A stretch of DNA of 10,196 nucleotides from assembly GCA_000998025.1 (NCBI GenBank), contig LCJG01000060.1, positions 1 through 10,196 on the forward strand, read 5' to 3'. Below are positions 4,928 to 10,196 of this stretch, one piece after another. Source of the stretch: Candidatus Collierbacteria bacterium GW2011_GWB1_44_6. Lineage in GTDB: Bacteria; Patescibacteriota; Microgenomatia; UBA1400; MFAQ01. The translations under genes were made by a program, and so were the position numbers. The first letter of the stretch is position 1, and each line of letters opens with the position of its first letter. The notes beneath the pieces were generated by a model, which did no database searches, was not told where the DNA came from, and saw only the letters and a program-made list of their open reading frames with translations.

Positions 4928-5412
4928 CTACGTTTTGACTACAAATTCGGTGATGAGTTTTTTCTCAGATTCTCCGCTAATATATGCTTTGACTGTAATA
5001 AAGGACTCAATACCTGAATGCTTAATTTTCTCTTTCAACAATTCGTCCACCTGGACAAGTTACATCCTGACTGCCGTCGTTTACGGTTCTTACCGCTTCC
5101 TTAGCTTTCTTGATAGTTTTAAAGGGACTTGCCAACGTTCCCGGATTGGAGTCGTTCCCTGTGGGGGATACATAAAAACTGAAGGATTCTGAGGCACCTA
5201 CCTTTGTTGCTGAAGTGCTTTTTGAGTTTTGTAGTTTTTGATAGATATAAGTTCCTAATAACCCAATTAAGGTAATGATTAAAATATTTAGCCCGATGAA
5301 ATAATTCTTTTTTTTCTACGCCTAGAATTACTTGCAATTTTTTTCTACGCCTAGAATTACTTGCAATATCAAAATCATCAGGACCTTCCCCAGCAATAGC
5401 TGTGTTATCCAT
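4928..5412 (-). pseudogene. Broken gene for a membrane-anchored parallel beta-helix protein
   Basis: Three minus-strand frames each hold part of one protein. Frame 1 (from the ATG at 5412) gives MDNTAIAGEGPDDFDIASNS followed by RRRKK. A 29-bp tandem duplication (5309-5366) and an A8 tract then throw the frame. Frame 2 gives a membrane helix (NYFIGLNILIITLIGLLGTY) and SFYVSPTGNDSNPGTLASPF followed by KTIKKAKEAVRTV. This is the characteristic opening of secreted parallel beta-helix/DUF1565-type proteins. It stops at 5022. Frame 3 continues as VDELLKEKIKHSGIESFITV and ends at TAG 4928. The beta-helix coils that should follow are missing, so there was probably also an internal deletion near 5045-5056, where a small palindrome lies. 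No ribosome site precedes the ATG. Confidence 0.65.
5309..5366. repeat. 29-bp perfect tandem duplication
   Basis: Two adjacent identical 29-bp units (5309-5337 and 5338-5366) each consist of seven T and a 22-bp unique part beginning CTACGCCTAG. They lie inside the minus-strand beta-helix gene and, with the adjacent homopolymer, put its start and body out of frame. Confidence 0.9.
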
Positions 5413-5419
5413 ATATACA

Positions 5420-5447
5420 ATTATATATTTGAAAGTGTGGATGTTAA
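5420..5447 (-). promoter_or_regulatory. Promoter of the broken beta-helix gene, leaderless geometry
   Basis: On the minus strand TTAACA (5442-5447), a 16-bp spacer and the consensus -10 TATAAT (5420-5425) are followed by the ATG only 7 nt later. The transcript would start at or beside the start codon. Confidence 0.55.
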
Positions 5448-5455
5448 CATGACTT

Positions 5456-5806
5456 ATGAAGCAAAAAGATGTGGCAAACAACTTTAAAAGTGGGGTCGTT
5501 ATCTACGCTGTACTTTTTGTCGTGGTGGTTATATTGGGGTTAATATTCCCCAGTTTGATGACATACTTTACAAGTAGTCCGTTCCGTTTATTTGGGTGGG
5601 GCTTAATTGTGGCAGGTATTTACTCTTTTATAAAAAGGGAGGGATACTCCATAAAACCATCTTGGGATAGCTTGCTTATGGGTAAGAACCCCTTCATGGT
5701 TTTTGGTCTTCCAGACAAATCGTTCCGCCGGCATTACGGGTGGGGGTTTCAATTGTGGTGTGTCATGGTGGTGATAATAGGTATAGTAATGGTGATATAC
5801 GAGTAA
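5456..5806 (+). CDS. Small integral membrane protein (116 residues)
   Basis: I do not recognise this protein. Three hydrophobic segments are visible: about residues 13-35 (VVIYAVLFVVVVILGLIF), 43-59 (FRLFGWGLIVAGIYSFI) and 96-115 (GFQLWCVMVVIIGIVMVIY). They are separated by a polar loop at 60-95 that contains KREGYSIKPSW and several basic residues. There is no Shine-Dalgarno sequence before the ATG, and the start lies 43 bp from the divergent start of the broken beta-helix gene, so the promoters overlap. Overlapping the start is a 13-codon reading frame beginning at the ATG at 5449, which probably has no meaning. A hairpin at 5814-5841 ends the gene. Confidence 0.7.
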   Translation: MKQKDVANNFKSGVVIYAVLFVVVVILGLIFPSLMTYFTSSPFRLFGWGLIVAGIYSFIKREGYSIKPSWDSLLMGKNPFMVFGLPDKSFRRHYGWGFQLWCVMVVIIGIVMVIYE

Positions 5807-5810
5807 CTAC

Positions 5811-5842
5811 AAAAAACACCCACTAAATTTAGCGGGTGTTTG
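5811..5842. terminator. Bidirectional terminator between convergent genes
   Basis: AAACACCC (5814-5821) pairs with GGGTGTTT (5834-5841), extended by inner CTAAA/TTTAG. The minus strand ends in six T and serves the gene at 5849-6589. The plus strand has only three T, so termination of the gene at 5456 would be weaker. Confidence 0.8.
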
Positions 5843-5848
5843 CGAAGC

Positions 5849-6589
5849 CTAAATTCTTGGACCATCGTGTATGTCGATGATACCTAAAGTGATCATGCCG
5901 AAAGAAATACAGACAACGGCCACTAGCCAAAAATTTGGAAAGATGAAGCAAAGGATGACTAGTGAGAAGTAAAAAATGACAGCGAGTATTACCGCAAGAA
6001 AAAGAAGAGCGGTGAGTAAAGCTTCAAGAATTTTTCCCAAAAAGTCATCTGAATTTGAACGCGATGAAGAGGAATCAGAATCGATGTCGACACTATCCTC
6101 AGGCATGGGAACGAATCCGGAACTAGGATCTTCGCTATAATCCGAGGTGGCGTCGATGATTTGACTGCCATCTTGAAAAAGATTGAAGAGAGTTCTCTGT
6201 TCGTAATAGGACAGTTGCGCTAGTCCTGAAGATTCTGAGGCTCGCAACTGGTAATACTGCATTCGGGGTATGCCGAACAGTATCGTCGTCATGGCGAGAA
6301 ATATCAAGCTGTTTTTGAAGGAAACGTACACGAATCTCGCTACCTCGTGAACAAGACCGTCGATAGGTGAGTCTTCTGACCCTCCGAAATATGTTAGTAA
6401 GAGGAGGATTACCCCTGTCGGGATAAAGATGGTCAAAGTCCATCCCATGCTCAGCCCAGTTCCGAAAGGAAGGAGGCTGAAGAGGCCGTAGTTGATCATG
6501 ACCAACAACCATACGAAAAAGATGATGGCGCCACCTCCGATCAGTACACTGGCTCTTTTCTCACGTAGAAAATCAAAAAAATCTGTCAT
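5849..6589 (-). CDS. Polytopic membrane protein with Ser/Asp-rich loop (246 residues)
   Basis: I do not recognise this protein. Five hydrophobic segments can be drawn: about residues 14-34, 47-68, 88-106, 187-215 and 216-238. Between the third and fourth is a soluble region of about 80 residues that ends in an acidic, serine-rich low-complexity stretch (DSVDIDSDSSSSRSNSDD, 165-182). The start is fixed by AAGGAG at 6597-6602, 7 nt before the ATG. A very good promoter precedes it and a strong terminator follows, so it is an independent unit. No transport or enzyme motif is visible. Confidence 0.8.
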   Translation of the reverse strand: MTDFFDFLREKRASVLIGGGAIIFFVWLLVMINYGLFSLLPFGTGLSMGWTLTIFIPTGVILLLLTYFGGSEDSPIDGLVHEVARFVYVSFKNSLIFLAMTTILFGIPRMQYYQLRASESSGLAQLSYYEQRTLFNLFQDGSQIIDATSDYSEDPSSGFVPMPEDSVDIDSDSSSSRSNSDDFLGKILEALLTALLFLAVILAVIFYFSLVILCFIFPNFWLVAVVCISFGMITLGIIDIHDGPRI

Positions 6590-6596
6590 TTTCGGG

Positions 6597-6665
6597 CTCC
6601 TTGGAAAATTATTTTGGAAAGGATCTTAGATGGAGTATGTTACCATTTTTATGGCCAAATGTCAA
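6597..6665 (-). promoter_or_regulatory. Strong promoter and Shine-Dalgarno sequence of the polytopic membrane protein gene
   Basis: On the minus strand the consensus -35 TTGACA (6660-6665), a 17-bp spacer and the -10 TAACAT (6637-6642), with an extending TGG, are followed by AAGGAG (6597-6602). Transcription should start near 6630. Confidence 0.75.
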
Positions 6666-6720
6666 AGTTATGGGATATTGGCGCTATTACTCAATAGCTT
6701 GGAAACGGTAGTTGGGTCTA

Positions 6721-6757
6721 ATAAAAATAAAATTGCCTCACGTAAAGTGAGGCAATT
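6721..6757 (-). terminator. Intrinsic terminator of the TIR gene
   Basis: A perfect 11-bp stem (6731-6741 with 6747-6757, core GCCTCAC/GTGAGGC) with a 5-nt loop is followed on the minus strand by a T-rich tail (TTTTATTTTTAT). It lies 9 nt beyond the TIR stop codon. Confidence 0.88.
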
Positions 6758-6765
6758 ATTGTTGT

Positions 6766-7281
6766 TTATTCCCAAACGGACTGGTAAACGACGTCCGGCC
6801 AGTCGTCAGCTCCATGGCGGCGCTGCCATTCTTTGGCCCAGGCTAATACCAGTCGAAGAAGCGCATCCGGCTGAGTGGCGGCAACGCTGTAAAATTTCTG
6901 CAGACTAAAAGGTACTTCGCATTGTTCAAGGCAGATGGGGATGAGCTTGATGCCGCCTTCAGGCATTTCATCGCTGGCATCAATGGCTAGATTGATATAT
7001 TTCTGGTACTCACCACTTCGCGCAACTGAGGCCTTTGACAAGAAAACGAGGATAAAATCGGCTTCTTTGTAGGCTCTTCTGATAGCACCAAAGTGATTTG
7101 AGCCAGGCAAAATATCCCGCTCAGTCCAGCATTTGATGCCGTTTTCTCTAAATAGCCAGATCAACTGGTCTGAGACGTCACGGTCAAATTCGGCTACAAC
7201 GAAGGCAACTCGCAGGTTGACAACCTTTTTCCCATGTAAAGCAGAGGTGGCATTCCTAAGGATAAGTCCAGAGTTGGTCAT
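6766..7281 (-). CDS. TIR-domain protein lacking the catalytic glutamate
   Basis: A TIR (TIR_2-type) domain covers roughly residues 22-135. It has strand A LRVAFVVAEFDRD, then LFRENGIKCWTERDILPG (43-60), AIRRAYKEADFILVFLSKAS (66-85), SGEYQKYINLAID (89-101), GIKLIPICLEQCEVPFSLQK (110-129) and a short C-terminal tail. TIR domains cleave NAD+ or act as signalling scaffolds. Relatives carry a catalytic Glu in the motif SGYVQKEIRLAL (E642 of SARM1), but here that position is Tyr95. The strand A motif FISYSxED is also altered. It may therefore be a non-enzymatic TIR or a degenerate copy. The start is fixed by AAAGGGAG at 7287-7294. It has its own promoter and lies beside a Cas4-like nuclease, so an immune role is possible. 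Confidence 0.87.
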   Translation of the reverse strand: MTNSGLILRNATSALHGKKVVNLRVAFVVAEFDRDVSDQLIWLFRENGIKCWTERDILPGSNHFGAIRRAYKEADFILVFLSKASVARSGEYQKYINLAIDASDEMPEGGIKLIPICLEQCEVPFSLQKFYSVAATQPDALLRLVLAWAKEWQRRHGADDWPDVVYQSVWE

Positions 7282-7286
7282 TTTGG

Positions 7287-7350
7287 CTCCCTTTCTAACA
7301 ATGTTATTGTGCTTGGGAGCATTATACTATATCCTGTAATATAAGTTCAA
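7287..7350 (-). promoter_or_regulatory. Promoter and Shine-Dalgarno sequence of the TIR gene
   Basis: On the minus strand TTGAAC (7345-7350), an 18-bp spacer and the consensus -10 TATAAT (7321-7326) precede AAAGGGAG (7287-7294), which stands 5 nt before the ATG. The promoter lies in the gap after the nuclease gene, so the TIR gene can be expressed independently of it. Confidence 0.7.
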
Positions 7351-7360
7351 TCCTCTTGAT

Positions 7361-8818
7361 CTATTTGATTTTGCTTTGCAGGTGTTTTAGGATTTCCACC
7401 ATGGCTTCCGTATCCCGGCCACAGTACAACAGCATGGCATTGGCCAGGTAATCTTTTTCTTCTTCAGTAATTTCAGTGCCGGTAAGGATGGGCCAACTGG
7501 CTGAGGCTGTTTCCCCCTCCTGTATCTCGAGATCTTGGTAGGAAAGATGCGGGCAGATAACGGGCAAAACTTTTTTGAGAGAGTGGCTTTTCTGAAAATC
7601 ACTGTGGAGATAAAGTTTGCGGTCAAACTTAAATAGATTCATAAGGTCAAACATGCGGCGATTTACTCCCTCCAAAAACTTTGAGTTCTCAGGAAACATT
7701 TTTGCCATTTCTTCGTTTCTAGATTTTTCAAAACTATGATTCCAGACGATGACGCTGCCGGCCGGACCCATATCCCGTTTGAGATGAACCAACAGTTCTT
7801 CCATAGGGTTCACAAAATCCAAGGCCAGAAACTCCCGGTGTGTTAACGATCCGCCCGGTTCTTTCTGAATATGAAGTGAATATTGAAAGGGGAGTTGCTG
7901 GTAAGGCTTGGTACCGTCAAAGGGAGGAATGCCCGAGGAATACGTTTCGTAATCAAAGAAGTATAGCGGGTAGGTCAATTTTTCCAGTTCTTTTTTTATC
8001 CCTTCACTATCGATTACTTCAAAATATTCCGGTGGTTTGAAGCCAACTCTGTCAAGAATTTCTGGCGGGATCTTGGTGTAGTCTAGTACACCCCTATTGA
8101 GTAAGGCTTTTAGATGGTCGTCAGGAAATGTGCCGGCGATATCGTAGATTTCCGGATAGCCGTGGATGTAGTAGTCGAGCCAGTCGCATTTCTCCGGATC
8201 GTGACAACTCTGGACCAGAACAGAATCGGGGGCGACGTTCCGGCCAATAACTTTTTTAGCCTCTTCGATTTGCTTTTTCGTCATGTCGGTATGCATTGCC
8301 ACAGCCTCAGTTATCTCTTCTTCGTAAAAAAGTTGTTCCGGGTCTATGTCTCCATCCCTTACATATTGATTGTTGATATGGATCAAAAAAGTTCTGCCAA
8401 TCTTGATGCCTGACCTCTCAAAACAAATTTTTTGAAAAGAGACGTCGATGAGATGCTCTTCCTTGACCATGGTGCTGCTTTTTACTTCTCTCAAGTCCCA
8501 CAAGCCTGTCTCCGGGTCTTTCGTAAGTATATCGGCAGTCGCCGCCAGACCGTCCAGAGTGATGGCTGTGGGCTGAAACAGGACAGTGGCGCCATTCTTT
8601 ATCATCCTCTTGGTTTCGATATAGCCCTTTTCAAATCTGTCCTCTATCTCGACTCCTTCGGGATACAGCTGCCTGGCCAGTTCGTCGATCAGGTTCCCAT
8701 TGGCAAAGATCCTTTGTAGCGATTCGCTTTCTTTCGGCAATAAATCCTTCCGGTATTTCACTAGCCAAAGCCAGATAGGACATTCCTCATGGTGCATGAA
8801 TTCGGTTTTGGTGAGCAT
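7361..8818 (-). CDS. DUF2779 protein: Cas4-like PD-(D/E)XK nuclease fused to a DnaQ-like exonuclease
   Basis: Residues 1-215 resemble the Cas4/RecB-like nuclease fold. The family start MLTKTEFMHHEECPIWLWL is followed by ATADI (D96), the REVKSS motif (E111, K113) and SFQK (127-130). Cysteines 13, 205 and 211 suggest an iron-sulphur site as in Cas4, but the fourth expected cysteine (near CDWLDYY) is not present. Residues 285-480 are a DUF2779 domain with a DnaQ-type 3'-5' exonuclease layout: FFDYET (D289, E291), VIVWNHSFEKSRN (357-368) and YCGRDTEAM (465-473, D469). The two nuclease modules suggest processing of DNA or RNA ends in repair or defence, but the exact role of the family is not established. 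No Shine-Dalgarno sequence is seen. A possible extended -10 (8828-8836) lies 9 nt before the ATG. Confidence 0.88.
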   Translation of the reverse strand: MLTKTEFMHHEECPIWLWLVKYRKDLLPKESESLQRIFANGNLIDELARQLYPEGVEIEDRFEKGYIETKRMIKNGATVLFQPTAITLDGLAATADILTKDPETGLWDLREVKSSTMVKEEHLIDVSFQKICFERSGIKIGRTFLIHINNQYVRDGDIDPEQLFYEEEITEAVAMHTDMTKKQIEEAKKVIGRNVAPDSVLVQSCHDPEKCDWLDYYIHGYPEIYDIAGTFPDDHLKALLNRGVLDYTKIPPEILDRVGFKPPEYFEVIDSEGIKKELEKLTYPLYFFDYETYSSGIPPFDGTKPYQQLPFQYSLHIQKEPGGSLTHREFLALDFVNPMEELLVHLKRDMGPAGSVIVWNHSFEKSRNEEMAKMFPENSKFLEGVNRRMFDLMNLFKFDRKLYLHSDFQKSHSLKKVLPVICPHLSYQDLEIQEGETASASWPILTGTEITEEEKDYLANAMLLYCGRDTEAMVEILKHLQSKIK

Positions 8819-8858
8819 AGCAGTGTAATTATCTCACCTAAATTTTGTTCACACGATT

Positions 8859-9131
8859 TTAGTAGGCTAAATTGGTAAGAGCCTCACTAATGATCTGAGA
8901 TAGCCAATTGCCAATAACGGGAATGAGGTTGACCTGGTTCAAGAGATAGACGATGACGGCCACGACAAGTGTGGCTCCGACAACGGATCCAAGCCCCATA
9001 AAAACACCGTTCACGAATGACCTCATAAAAGATTGTTTTTTATAGAGACGATTGATAACAGTGTTTAGCTTTTTTATTTCTTCTGTTAGTTCGTCCGGAA
9101 CACGGGAAAGATTCTCGTTCGTTGTTTCCAT
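8859..9131 (-). CDS. DUF5665-like single-span membrane protein
   Basis: This 90-residue protein begins with a charged helix that is probably a short coiled coil (ELTEEIKKLNTVINRLYKK, about 14-32). A membrane segment at about 42-64 (VFMGLGSVVGATLVVAVIVYLL) is followed by a tail with LIPVIGNWLSQII (69-81). This architecture, with a fixed 'FLAGxxRGLGxxxG...IPVIGxxI' type pattern, is what I know of the DUF5665 family, whose function is unknown. It lies 8 nt after the deacetylase gene and 40 nt before the nuclease gene on the same strand, so cotranscription is likely. A hairpin just before its ATG may matter for translation. Confidence 0.78.
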   Translation of the reverse strand: METTNENLSRVPDELTEEIKKLNTVINRLYKKQSFMRSFVNGVFMGLGSVVGATLVVAVIVYLLNQVNLIPVIGNWLSQIISEALTNLAY

Positions 9132-9132
9132 A

Positions 9133-9150
9133 GTTTATCTTATGATAAAC
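9133..9150 (-). promoter_or_regulatory. Hairpin covering the deacetylase stop and the DUF5665 ribosome-binding region
   Basis: GTTTATC (9133-9139) and GATAAAC (9144-9150) form a perfect 7-bp stem with a 4-nt loop, ending 1 nt from the ATG at 9131. It contains the upstream stop codon. It has no T run, so it is not a terminator. It could couple translation of the two genes. Confidence 0.4.
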
Positions 9151-9889
9151 CTAAGGGGTCAGAGTATGGAAGTGTGGAATATTCCCGGCGGTCGGAGAGT
9201 TTGATACCGTTGGAAACAGTACTGGTAGAAAGCCCCAGCTCTTCACGCAAATTTCGAACTATTTCTCCTGCATACTTTACATCATAGGGTCGATGCATGT
9301 GCGATAAAACAATAGCACCGTTACCTCCGACTTTGGCGACATTCTCCATAGTAATCCGTAAAGTATCAGGGTCCGTTCCATTCGAACCAGTCGTCCACAT
9401 GACATGCTGTAAGCCATATCTGGCTGCTACGTCTAACACCAGACTATTTCTGGCTCCGTAGGGTGCACGGAAAAACTTAATTTCTGCAGAAGGAGCTAAG
9501 GCATACATGGCTGACAGAAATTGTTCGAGTTGTAGGCTTAAATTTTGATCTGTTAAACTGGTCATGGGGTCGTCGTGCTGCCAGCCATGGCAGGCCAACT
9601 CGTGTCCTTCCAACAGCATTTGGTCAAAAGTTCTTTTTGTATCCTCAATGTTCCAGCCATACATCTCGAGTTGAGATAATTGTTTACCGAGAAAAAAGAA
9701 AGTGGCTTTTCCGCCTTCACTTTTTAGATTTAAGAGTAGTTCCTGTAGCTGTTCATAGCTCCAGGGAAAATCGTCATAGGTTAACATGACCTGGGGCTTT
9801 GACAAATCCCCTTCCATTATTTCGTGAGTCCGAATAAATTCCCAGGAACGTTCGTCCGGAGCATTTATGTCTAATTCCTCAGTGGGCAA
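9140..9889 (-). CDS. Polysaccharide deacetylase (CE4/NodB domain), downstream part of a split gene
   Basis: The catalytic domain of a carbohydrate esterase family 4 enzyme is complete. It has motif 1 TYDD (37-40), motif 2 HGWQH (101-105), motif 3 RAPYG (141-145) and motif 5 LSHMH (195-199). Motif 1 supplies the catalytic and a metal-binding aspartate, and motif 2 the two metal-binding histidines. Such enzymes remove N- or O-acetyl groups from peptidoglycan or other cell-surface glycans. The nominal start is a TTG (9889) with no Shine-Dalgarno sequence. The same frame continues upstream through a single TAA (9902-9904) into a signal-peptide-bearing reading frame. The original gene was therefore probably one reading frame of 329 codons, and this part may be untranslated or made by read-through or re-initiation. 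Confidence 0.85.
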   Translation of the reverse strand: MPTEELDINAPDERSWEFIRTHEIMEGDLSKPQVMLTYDDFPWSYEQLQELLLNLKSEGGKATFFFLGKQLSQLEMYGWNIEDTKRTFDQMLLEGHELACHGWQHDDPMTSLTDQNLSLQLEQFLSAMYALAPSAEIKFFRAPYGARNSLVLDVAARYGLQHVMWTTGSNGTDPDTLRITMENVAKVGGNGAIVLSHMHRPYDVKYAGEIVRNLREELGLSTSTVSNGIKLSDRREYSTLPYSDPLGLS

Positions 9890-9901
9890 TGGTATTATTG
9901 C

Positions 9902-10129
9902 TTATGTAGTGCTCGGAATTTTTTCATCGGAAAATATCATGGGGGGTTCTCCACTTTCAGTTTCCAGAACATCATCCGGAACAAAGTCTAAGGTGGCAGC
10001 TACTTCAGGAGTGAGAGTGCTTGGAATTGGCTGGTCATCGTTTAGATTGTTGAGCAGCCACCTAGCCTCTGCCACAGTGAGGACGACCACACCGATACCA
10101 GCAAGCAGGATGAATTCCCTCCTGTTCAT
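9902..10129 (-). CDS. N-terminal Tat-like signal segment of the split deacetylase
   Basis: This 75-residue reading frame begins MNRREFILLAGIGVVVLTVA. The twin-arginine pair with a following hydrophobic stretch (NRREFI) resembles a Tat signal or a signal anchor, with a possible VAEA cleavage site near residue 22. The rest is an acidic, proline-containing linker of the kind found between signal and catalytic domain. It ends at TAA 9902-9904 and is in the same frame as the deacetylase domain at 9140-9889, only 4 codons away from its nominal start. As it stands it would yield a secreted peptide without a catalytic domain. A TGATAAAAT extended -10 lies about 9 nt before the ATG, and no Shine-Dalgarno sequence is seen. 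Confidence 0.65.
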   Translation of the reverse strand: MNRREFILLAGIGVVVLTVAEARWLLNNLNDDQPIPSTLTPEVAATLDFVPDDVLETESGEPPMIFSDEKIPSTT

Positions 10130-10196
10130 TTGAACTGAATTTTATCAGATCTGAGGGGTCAGCTGAGTGCTAAGATAGATCATGAAGATATTAAAG

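Noticed and set aside
4878..5192. Plus-strand 104-residue reading frame
   Set aside because: It starts inside the terminator region and overlaps the minus-strand beta-helix remnant, which has recognisable motifs. It has no ribosome site.
6630..6908. Plus-strand 92-residue reading frame
   Set aside because: It crosses the promoter of the membrane protein gene and the TIR terminator, and then runs antisense to the TIR gene.
1656..8818. Recoding of TGA to glycine (code 25)
   Set aside because: The glycosyltransferase gene ends at a TGA directly beside R1, and no gene needs read-through of TGA to make sense.
10182..10196. Start of a plus-strand gene at ATG 10182
   Set aside because: Only five codons are visible, with no Shine-Dalgarno sequence or promoter, so it cannot be supported.

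Overview
The window looks like a piece of a bacterial chromosome, most likely from a small-genome lineage such as the Candidate Phyla Radiation (Patescibacteria). This is an inference. It rests on a stand-alone GIY-YIG protein, a Cas4-like/DUF2779 nuclease, a DUF5665 membrane protein, moderate-to-low GC, many lineage-restricted membrane proteins and several genes without a Shine-Dalgarno sequence. TGA is used as a normal stop, so a TGA-recoded genetic code is unlikely.

Layout. 1-86 (-): N-terminus of a GreA-like elongation factor with its promoter. 323-875: a GIY-YIG nuclease gene lying between two structured repeats (A and B), followed by tRNA-Glu(CTC) and a terminator. 876-1113: hairpin-rich spacer. 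1114-1521 (+): unknown 135-residue protein. 1557-3679: two minus-strand genes (unknown protein, then a GT2 glycosyltransferase) bracketed by direct copies of another structured repeat (R1 and R2). 3860-4876 (+): membrane-anchored surface protein. 4928-5412 (-): broken gene for an anchored parallel beta-helix protein. 5456-5806 (+): small membrane protein. 5849-6589 (-): membrane protein. 6766-7281 (-): TIR-domain protein. 7361-8818 (-): Cas4-like/DnaQ-like nuclease. 8859-9131 (-): DUF5665 protein. 9140-10129 (-): polysaccharide deacetylase with a Tat-like signal, split by an in-frame TAA.

The most unusual content is non-coding. Elements A and B each carry a 59-nt insert folding into two hairpins. 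The stems are preserved although most stem bases differ. The inserts interrupt copies of the 5' end of the adjacent tRNA-Glu, and copy B supplies the last 15 codons of the GIY-YIG gene. R1 and R2 show the same logic: a GNRA-capped hairpin, a conserved 13-nt linker core and a second hairpin, with stem differences that keep pairing. They sit at both ends of the two-gene glycosyltransferase cassette. Both families look like mobile or recombinogenic structured repeats.

Surface functions (glycosyltransferase, anchored proteins, deacetylase, beta-helix remnant) dominate the coding content. The TIR protein and the nuclease could be defence-related, but the TIR lacks the expected catalytic glutamate. 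Two surface genes appear broken, which suggests a region in turnover.
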